Of a DNA stretch of 20,626 nucleotides, positions 9,254-15,294 are shown one piece after another; the stretch's first letter is position 1; each line of letters opens with the position of its first letter. Under the pieces are notes generated by a model. That model did not search any database, was not told where the DNA came from, and saw only the letters and a list, made by a program, of their open reading frames with translations. The translations under genes and the position numbers were made by a program. The stretch comes from JACKFB01 sp041389525 (GTDB taxonomy: Bacteria > Myxococcota_A > UBA9042 > PHBI01 > JACKFB01). The stretch spans positions 1 to 20,626 of the forward strand of contig JAWKRR010000090.1 of the NCBI GenBank assembly GCA_041389525.1, read 5' to 3'.

Positions 9254-12214
9254 ATGCGCGCCGCCATCCTCTGCGCAATCTCATGCTGCGCTCTCTGGAC
9301 TCTCGGCACGCCCGTCGCCAGCGCTCAGACCCCCTGCGCGACGGCCGCCGACTGCAACGACGGCGACCCCTGCACCGCTGACGCTTGCCCGCCCGAGGTG
9401 GGAAGCTGCGTCCACGATCTCGTCGGCTGGTCCGCCGGCGCCTACACCTCCGCGCGCCTGACCCGCACTGCCGGCGTGGGCCAGGAGCGCCTCGGCGTCT
9501 CCGTCGCCATGGACGGTGACCTCGCCGTCACCGGCGCCCTCGCCTCCCCCGCCAAGGTCGCCAACGGCGGCGCCGCGGTCCTCTTCCGTCGCACCGGCAC
9601 CACCTGGGCCCAAGAGGCGGTCCTCACGGGCGCCGACACCGCCACGAACGACGCCTTCGGGACCTCGGTCGCCGTCAGCGGCGGCGTGGTCGTCATCGGC
9701 GCGCCCCTGGCCTCGCCGACCGCTTCCCAGGCAGGCGCCGTCTACGTGTTTCGCAAGCTGGGCGGCACCTGGACTCAGACCCAGCGCCTCGTCGCCCCCG
9801 ACGCCGCGGCCCTCGACTGGTTCGGACAGGCGGTGGCGATCTCGGGCGACACCCTGGTGGTCGGCTCGCCTCGCGACGACGACAAGGGCGCCTCGTCCGG
9901 GTCGGCCTATGTCTATCGATGGGACGGCATCACCTGGAACATGAGCCAGAAGCTGCTCGCGGCGGACGGCGTGAAGGGCGACGAGCTCGGCGCGGCGGTG
10001 GCCATCGACGGCGAGGCGCTGGTGCTTGGCGCGCGCTTTGACGACGACCCGACCGCCGGTCCCGACGCCGGCTCGGCTTACGTGTTCCGCCGCGGGGCGG
10101 CCGGTTTCGTCGAGGAAGCCAAGCTCTTGGGCGGCGACGCGGCGCAGTTCGACCTCTTCGGGAGCGCGGTGGCCATCGACGGCGATCGCGTCGTGGCCGG
10201 CGCGCCGCAGGCCAACGTCGGCGGCATCTCGGACGTCGGTGCGGCCTGGGTTTTCGCGCGCTCCGGTGGCACCTGGGCCGAAGAGGGCAAGCTGACCTCG
10301 GCGGGCGGGGGACCGCTGGACAAGCTGGGTTCGGCGGTCGCGATCTCGGGCGGTACCGCGCTGATCGGCGCGCCGCTCTACGGAATCCAGGGCGCTAGCT
10401 ACGGCACGGCTTGGTTCTTCGAGCATCAGGACGACGCGTGGGTGCGCACCCGGCAGTACCTGGTCGCCGGCGGGACGGTGAACGACGAGGCGGGCACGGC
10501 GGTCGCGCTGTCGGGCCGATTCGCGCTGGTGGGCGCTGACCGCGACCCGACCAAAGGGCAGAACGCGGGCGCGCTGCACGCCCTGGTGGCCACGCCGCCG
10601 GTGGTCTGCGACGACGGCAACCCGTGCACGGCGGACACCTGCGTTCCCGCAGGCGGCACCTGCGCTTTCGCGCCGAAGAGCGGCCCGTGCGCCGACGGCG
10701 ACCCCTGCACCCTGGACACCACCTGCGAGGCCGGCGCGTGCGTCGCGGTAGGCGCCGCGGGCCCCTGCGACGACGGCAACGCCTGCACCGAGGACCTGTG
10801 CCTGGGCGAGGCCGGCTGCGAGCGCACCGCGATCATCGCGGACTGCGACGACCAGAACGCCTGCACCGAGGGCGATTCCTGCAACGCGGGAGTCTGTTCG
10901 GGGATCTCGACCCCGAGCTGCGACGACGGCGACCCCTGCACGGTCGACTCCTGCGACGCCGCGCTGGGCTGCGTGGCCAAGGCGCAGGCCGGTGGTAGCT
11001 GCGACGACGAAGACCCCTGCACGGTCACCGACCTGTGCGACGCCGCGGGCGCGTGCGCCGGCAAGGCGAAGACCTGCAAGACCGCGCCCGCCCCGACCTG
11101 CGCCGACGCGAACACGCGCCGCACGTTCGCCGCCTCGGGAAGCTGCGAGGCCGGCACCGGCACCTGCGTCTACGCCCCGACCGACACCCCCTGCCCCTTC
11201 GGCTGCTCGGGCGGCGTCTGCGCGACGACGACCTGCCAGCTCGCCGAGGCAGGGGCCGCCTGCGACGACGGCAACCCCTGCACCGACAACGACGCCTGCA
11301 ACGGCTCCGGCGGCTGCGTCGGCACGGTCAAGGACTGCTCGTCCCTCGACGGCGTCTGCGTCACCGGGGTCTGCACGCCGGCGACCGGGAAGTGCGCCGC
11401 GGCGACCAAGGCCAACGGCACCTCCTGCGATGACGGCTCGCTGTGCACGACCGGCGAGCGCTGCCAGGGCGGGCTGTGCAGCGGCGGCACCACCGTGAAG
11501 TGCACCGACACGGACGCCTGCACCGCCGACAGCTGCGACTCCAAGAAGGGCTGCATCAACTTCGTCATCGAGGGCTGCTGCTCGGCCACCCGCCCCTGCG
11601 ACAACGTCGAGGCCTGCGTTGGCGGCACCTGCGCGAGCCGCTTCTGCGAGCCCTGCACCGAGGACGCCACCTGCGGCGTCAACGGCGTCTGCGCGCAAGG
11701 AACCGTCGGTGGATTCTGCACGACGCGCTGCTCCGACGGCTGCGGCCACGCGACCTCGTGCTTCACCGAGATCAAAGCCGGCGACGGCTCGCCGGTGTGC
11801 GGCCCCGACGCGGGCCTGCCCGAGCTCCCCACCCGCTGCGACGGCGACGAGGTCGTCACCCTGGTCGGCTGCGGCGACGCGGGCGACGACCCGCAGCCCT
11901 GCGACAACGGCTGCGTGGACGGCGCCTGCTGCCCCGACGGACAGCACCGCGAAGGCGCCCAGTGCGTGGCCGACGGCGTGGAGGTGGTCGAGACCGTCCC
12001 CGACCAGAACGTCGAGGAGGCCCCCGACGCCGGCGGCGAGGTCGACGCGGGGACAGACGCCGGGCTGGACGTCGAGGACGACAGCACCGGCGCCGAGGTG
12101 ACGCCCAAGCCCAAGGACGGCGGCTGCTCGGCGGGCCAGTCGCCATCGACGTTTTTGTGGCTCGGCCTGGCTCTCCTCGGGCTCGCCGCGAGCCGCCGTC
12201 GCCGCGCGGTCTGA
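9254..12214 (+). CDS. Secreted FG-GAP propeller protein with Cys-rich repeats and MYXO-CTERM-like tail
   Basis: 986 residues. A signal peptide (1-24, cleavage after ASA) is followed by one CNDGDPCTADAC motif. Seven repeats of about 55 residues come next (about 65-450), each with a core such as FGxAVAIDGDxxVxGAP and an AYVFRR-like strand. These are FG-GAP repeats and would fit a seven-bladed beta-propeller. Residues about 452-850 hold nine more CxDGxPCTxDxC motifs of the Dicty_CTDC type (ten in total). The region from about 850 to 955 becomes Cys-poor, acidic and low-complexity. Residues 955-986 form a tripartite tail: GGCSAG, a hydrophobic helix LWLGLALLGLAAS and RRRR, matching MYXO-CTERM sorting signals. 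Known tails of this kind are processed at the Cys and lead to surface display. It is probably a surface adhesin; the ligand is unknown. Confidence 0.92.
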   Translation: MRAAILCAISCCALWTLGTPVASAQTPCATAADCNDGDPCTADACPPEVGSCVHDLVGWSAGAYTSARLTRTAGVGQERLGVSVAMDGDLAVTGALASPAKVANGGAAVLFRRTGTTWAQEAVLTGADTATNDAFGTSVAVSGGVVVIGAPLASPTASQAGAVYVFRKLGGTWTQTQRLVAPDAAALDWFGQAVAISGDTLVVGSPRDDDKGASSGSAYVYRWDGITWNMSQKLLAADGVKGDELGAAVAIDGEALVLGARFDDDPTAGPDAGSAYVFRRGAAGFVEEAKLLGGDAAQFDLFGSAVAIDGDRVVAGAPQANVGGISDVGAAWVFARSGGTWAEEGKLTSAGGGPLDKLGSAVAISGGTALIGAPLYGIQGASYGTAWFFEHQDDAWVRTRQYLVAGGTVNDEAGTAVALSGRFALVGADRDPTKGQNAGALHALVATPPVVCDDGNPCTADTCVPAGGTCAFAPKSGPCADGDPCTLDTTCEAGACVAVGAAGPCDDGNACTEDLCLGEAGCERTAIIADCDDQNACTEGDSCNAGVCSGISTPSCDDGDPCTVDSCDAALGCVAKAQAGGSCDDEDPCTVTDLCDAAGACAGKAKTCKTAPAPTCADANTRRTFAASGSCEAGTGTCVYAPTDTPCPFGCSGGVCATTTCQLAEAGAACDDGNPCTDNDACNGSGGCVGTVKDCSSLDGVCVTGVCTPATGKCAAATKANGTSCDDGSLCTTGERCQGGLCSGGTTVKCTDTDACTADSCDSKKGCINFVIEGCCSATRPCDNVEACVGGTCASRFCEPCTEDATCGVNGVCAQGTVGGFCTTRCSDGCGHATSCFTEIKAGDGSPVCGPDAGLPELPTRCDGDEVVTLVGCGDAGDDPQPCDNGCVDGACCPDGQHREGAQCVADGVEVVETVPDQNVEEAPDAGGEVDAGTDAGLDVEDDSTGAEVTPKPKDGGCSAGQSPSTFLWLGLALLGLAASRRRRAV

Positions 12215-12259
12215 CCACGGCGACGACCTCATGTTGGGCGCGCGCGGGAACGCGGCGTC

Positions 12260-12294
12260 GCGCCCCGGGCGTTGCCGACGCGCCCCCGGGGCGC
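12260..12294 (+). terminator. GC-rich hairpin between the FG-GAP and HMG-CoA reductase genes
   Basis: GCGCCCCGGG at 12260-12269 pairs perfectly with 12285-12294 across a 15-nt loop. It lies about 45 nt past the FG-GAP stop. There is no T-run after it (TATCCCTCCC), so it may be a weak terminator or simply an mRNA 3'-end stem. Confidence 0.35.
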
Positions 12295-12325
12295 TATCCC
12301 TCCCTCATGCGGAACACGCGTGGCC

Positions 12326-14665
12326 ATGACCGAACCTGAGCGCCGCTCCTCGCGGGTCCCCGGACTCTACCGCCTCACGGTCGAGGAGCGCCTGGAGCAG
12401 CTCCGCCTCTTCGGCGACCTCGACGACGCCGACCTCGCGGTCCTGCGCGGCATGGACCCGCGCCGCCTCGCCCAGTGCGACAAGATGATCGAGAACGTCG
12501 CAGGGATCTTCCACCTGCCCGTCGGCATCGCCGCGAACTTCCGCATCGACGGCCTCGACCGGCTCCTCCCCTTCGTCATCGAGGAGCCCTCGGTGGTCGC
12601 CGCCTCGTCGAACGCTGCCAAGCTCTTGCGCGGCGGCTCCGGCATCGCGACCGAGGCCACCGAAGCCCTGATGATCGGCCAGATCCAGCTCTGTGACCTG
12701 CCCGATCTCGAGCTGGCTCGCGCGGCGCTGACCGAGGCCTCGCCCCGGCTCCTCGCCATGGCGAACGACCAGAACCCTCGCCACGTCGCGCGCGGAGGCG
12801 GCGCCCGGCGCGTCGACGTCCGCACCTTCGAAGACACCGCCATCGGCCCGATGATCGTCGTCCACCTGGTCGTCGACGTCTGCGACGCCATGGGCGCCAA
12901 CCTCATCAACGGCATGGTCGAGGCGCTGGCCCCGACCTGCGAGGAGCTGACCGGCGGCCAGGCCTACCTGCGCATCCTCTCCAACCTCGCCGACGAGCGG
13001 CTGGTCCACGCCCGCGGCCGCGTCCCCTTGGAGTCCCTCGCCCGCCCCGACCTCGGTTGGTCGGGCGCGGAGGTCGCCGATCGCGTCGTCCGCGCCAGCG
13101 TGTTCGCCGAGGTCGACCCCTACCGCGCCGCCACCCACAACAAGGGGATCATGAACGGGGTCGACGCGTTCCTGCTGGCGACGGGCCAGGACTGGCGCGC
13201 CGTCGAGGCCGGAGCCCACGCCTACGCCGCCCGCGACGGGCGCTACACGGCGCTGGCGACCTGGCGACGCGAGGGCGAGTTTCTGACAGGCCGCATCACG
13301 CTCCCGATGCAGGTCGGCGTGGTCGGCGGCGTCGTCAACGTCCACCCGGTCGTCAAAGTCCTGCACAAGCTCTTGGACCTGCGCTCGGCGACCGACGTGG
13401 GCCGCCTCGCGGTCTCCGCCGGGCTGGCGCAAAACCTCGCGGCGATCCTGGCGCTGGCCACCGAGGGGATCCAGCGCGGCCATATGTCGCTGCACGCGCG
13501 AAACATCGCCGCGGCGGCCGGCGCGGACTCGCACCAGATCGACCGCATCGTCGCCGAGATGATCCGGCGCCGTACCATCAATCACGACGCCGCCGCCTCG
13601 ATCCTCGAGGAGACGCGCGCCGCCGACGCGCCCGCCACCGCGGCCGAGCAGGCCATGAGCCTGGAGCAGCTCCGCGCCGTCCGCGACGCCATCTGGCCCG
13701 CCATCGAGAAGCTGCTGGCCGAGGTGGTCCCGAAGCCGACGGGCGACGCGGCCGAGGTCGGCACCCTGTCCGAGCTGGTCTGGTACCAGCTGGGCACCGG
13801 CGGCAAGCGCCTGCGCGCGGTCATCCCCATCCTGGTCGCCGAGGCCTTCGACGCCGACCGCGACGGCCACGTCCCCTTCGCCGCCGCCCTCGAGCTGCTG
13901 CACAACGCGATGCTGGTCCACGACGACGCCGAGGCCCGCGTGCGCGTGCGCCGAGGCCAGGACACGCTCTGGGTGCGCTACGGTCTCGACCAGGCCATCA
14001 CCTGCGGCGACGGCATGCAGTTCGCCGCCCTGGCCTGCATCGAGCGGCTCGACAAGCCCCCCGAGCTCATCTGCGCGGTGACCAAGCTGCTGGCCCGCCG
14101 CATGATGCGCGTGGCCGAGGCGCAGGTGCTGGCCAAGCGCCACACCACCGCGCTGGACGCCTGGCTCGACGCGACCCGCGACCGCACGGGCGGCCTCTTC
14201 GCCCTGGCCATCGCGGGCGCAGCCCAGCTCACGGGTGCCGACGACGCGACGGTCCTCGGCCTCGAGAAGATCGGCGGCCAGCTCGGCGTGATCTTCCAGA
14301 TACAGGACGAGCTCCTCGACCTGGTCGGCAACGAGCCCGGCGGCTTCCGCGGCGCCTCCATCGCCGACGGCAAGCCCGGCCTCCTGGTCGCCCACTGCCT
14401 CGACCACGCCAGCCCCCAAGACGCCGCCGATCTGCAGCGAATCCTCGGCAAACCGCGCCGCGACACCAGCCTCGCCGACATCGCCCACGCCATGGCCCTG
14501 CTGGAATCCAACGGCTCCCTGGCCTGCGCCATCGACATCCTCCAGCGCTACGAAGCCGAGGTCGAAGCGGCAGCCCGCGACCTCGAGCAACCCCGCCTCG
14601 AGAGCCTGGTCCGTGGCATCGGCGCCATCTTCCTCTCCCCGCTCTTCACGCGCTTCGAGGGCTAG
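12326..14665 (+). CDS. mvaA: Class II HMG-CoA reductase fused to a polyprenyl synthetase-like domain
   Basis: 779 residues in one uninterrupted frame. Residues 12-430 are a class II hydroxymethylglutaryl-CoA reductase, the enzyme interconverting HMG-CoA and mevalonate. Motifs present: ENVAGIFHLPVG with catalytic Glu56, EEPSVVAA, FEDTAIGPM, DAMGAN (187-192), HNKGIMNG with Lys273, Asp289 in LATGQD, and RGHMSLHARN with His386. The spacing matches the known Glu/Lys/Asp/His catalytic set. Residues about 450-779 are an all-alpha isoprenyl synthase domain: GTGGKRLR (490-497, diphosphate-binding Lys/Arg), HDDAEARVRVRRG (532-544) and DELLD (661-665). In the first Asp-rich motif the usual third Asp is Ala537, and the second reads DE instead of DD. 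The fusion could channel mevalonate towards isoprenoids, or the second domain could be regulatory. The start at 12326 (ATG) has no strong Shine-Dalgarno; an in-frame GTG at 12320 is an alternative. Confidence 0.9.
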   Translation: MTEPERRSSRVPGLYRLTVEERLEQLRLFGDLDDADLAVLRGMDPRRLAQCDKMIENVAGIFHLPVGIAANFRIDGLDRLLPFVIEEPSVVAASSNAAKLLRGGSGIATEATEALMIGQIQLCDLPDLELARAALTEASPRLLAMANDQNPRHVARGGGARRVDVRTFEDTAIGPMIVVHLVVDVCDAMGANLINGMVEALAPTCEELTGGQAYLRILSNLADERLVHARGRVPLESLARPDLGWSGAEVADRVVRASVFAEVDPYRAATHNKGIMNGVDAFLLATGQDWRAVEAGAHAYAARDGRYTALATWRREGEFLTGRITLPMQVGVVGGVVNVHPVVKVLHKLLDLRSATDVGRLAVSAGLAQNLAAILALATEGIQRGHMSLHARNIAAAAGADSHQIDRIVAEMIRRRTINHDAAASILEETRAADAPATAAEQAMSLEQLRAVRDAIWPAIEKLLAEVVPKPTGDAAEVGTLSELVWYQLGTGGKRLRAVIPILVAEAFDADRDGHVPFAAALELLHNAMLVHDDAEARVRVRRGQDTLWVRYGLDQAITCGDGMQFAALACIERLDKPPELICAVTKLLARRMMRVAEAQVLAKRHTTALDAWLDATRDRTGGLFALAIAGAAQLTGADDATVLGLEKIGGQLGVIFQIQDELLDLVGNEPGGFRGASIADGKPGLLVAHCLDHASPQDAADLQRILGKPRRDTSLADIAHAMALLESNGSLACAIDILQRYEAEVEAAARDLEQPRLESLVRGIGAIFLSPLFTRFEG

Positions 14666-14718
14666 GGCAATCGCGGGTCCGGCGGTGCGGGAAGGCCGTC
14701 GCGGTGCGGCGATTGCCC
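14665..14718. repeat. 10-bp inverted repeat after the HMG-CoA reductase gene
   Basis: GGGCAATCGC at 14665-14674 is the exact reverse complement of 14709-14718, with a 34-nt spacer containing two GCGGTGCGG copies (14682-14690 and 14701-14709). It starts at the last base of the stop codon. It could be a transcript-ending structure, but there is no T-run. Confidence 0.45.
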
Positions 14719-14728
14719 GGCGCCAGCA

Positions 14729-14861
14729 TTCAGCTTTCAGCCTTTAGCCCTTAGCCTTCAGCCTTTAGCCTTTAGCCTAGCGGCGGCGCACAATTGGTCG
14801 GTCTCGGTACGTTGCCTGCGGAGTGCGTGCAGCGGCTGACCGCTGACCGCTGAAAGCTGAA
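14729..14861. repeat. 7-bp tandem repeat enclosed in a 13-bp inverted repeat
   Basis: From 14734 to about 14776 the sequence is six head-to-tail copies of CTTTAGC or close variants (CTTTCAGC, CCTTAGC, CTTCAGC). TTCAGCTTTCAGC at 14729-14741 is the exact reverse complement of 14849-14861. GCTGACC copies precede the right arm. The whole unit would fold into a long stem-loop with about a 107-nt loop. No coding potential was seen. It resembles dispersed intergenic repeat units and is not an ordinary terminator. Confidence 0.6.
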
Positions 14862-14887
14862 AGCCGGCGGCGCCAAGCCGCCGCCCC

Positions 14888-14916
14888 TTGCCGCACGGCC
14901 CCTACAGGTCTATCAC
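14888..14916 (+). promoter_or_regulatory. Candidate sigma70-type promoter for the HiPIP-selD operon
   Basis: TTGCCG (14888-14893) and TATCAC (14911-14916) are separated by exactly 17 bp, and each matches four of six consensus bases. They sit just past the repeat structure and about 45 nt before the HiPIP start, which is a good position for the operon promoter. Confidence 0.4.
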
Positions 14917-14949
14917 GGGGTGAGCCGCGCGTTGGGGCGGCTTTCACTC

Positions 14950-14954
14950 GGGAG
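14950..14954 (+). promoter_or_regulatory. Shine-Dalgarno deciding the HiPIP start
   Basis: GGGAG lies 7 nt before the ATG at 14962. It selects this start over an in-frame upstream codon at 14920, which would place extra residues before the Tat signal. Confidence 0.65.
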
Positions 14955-14961
14955 CACAGCC

Positions 14962-15294
14962 ATGGACGAGAAGCTTAGTCGTCGCGCGTTCGGGAAGATC
15001 GTCGCGGGCGTTGGCGCGACCGCCGCGGGCGCGGCGTTGCTGGTGGCTTGCGGGAAGAGCGAGCCGGCCAAGCCGACCTTCGCCTGCACCGACACCGCCG
15101 GCCTCGACGAGAGCGGGATCGGCACCCGCATCGACAACGAGTACGTGGACCACACGCCCATCCCCGACAAGCACTGCAGCAACTGCGCGCAGTTCGAGCC
15201 GGCGGCCGCTGACAAGTGCGGCGGTTGCAAGGTGGTCAAGGGGCCGATTCACCCCGAAGGCTACTGCAAGGTGTGGGCGGCGAAGACCGCGTAA
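14962..15294 (+). CDS. hip: High-potential iron-sulfur protein (HiPIP) with Tat lipoprotein-like signal
   Basis: 110 residues. The N-terminus SRRAFGK (6-12) is a twin-arginine export motif, followed by an Ala/Gly-rich hydrophobic stretch ending in LVAC with Cys30. This would make a folded, Tat-exported lipoprotein. The C-terminal half carries the cluster ligands Cys72, Cys75, Cys89 and Cys102 (CSNC, GGCK and GYCKVW), with spacing like known HiPIPs; Cys86 is an extra cysteine. HiPIPs hold one [4Fe-4S] cluster and pass single electrons in the periplasm. The next gene starts at the base after this stop codon, in the same frame, so the two are very likely co-transcribed. Lipid anchoring is inferred from the motif; most studied HiPIPs are soluble. 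Confidence 0.9.
   Translation: MDEKLSRRAFGKIVAGVGATAAGAALLVACGKSEPAKPTFACTDTAGLDESGIGTRIDNEYVDHTPIPDKHCSNCAQFEPAAADKCGGCKVVKGPIHPEGYCKVWAAKTA

Noticed and set aside
9281..12232. Very long open frame on the minus strand opposite the FG-GAP gene
   Set aside because: It is a GC-rich antisense shadow with Ala/Gly/Val/Arg-rich, domain-free sequence. The plus-strand frame has a signal peptide, repeats and a strong Shine-Dalgarno.
12305..14590. Long minus-strand open frame opposite the HMG-CoA reductase fusion
   Set aside because: It is low in recognisable motifs and directly opposes a frame with all four HMG-CoA reductase catalytic residues.
14866..14882. Short GGCGGC/GCCGCC hairpin as a terminator
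   Set aside because: The stem is only 6-7 bp with no T-run, and it sits immediately upstream of the candidate promoter. GC-rich DNA produces many such stems.
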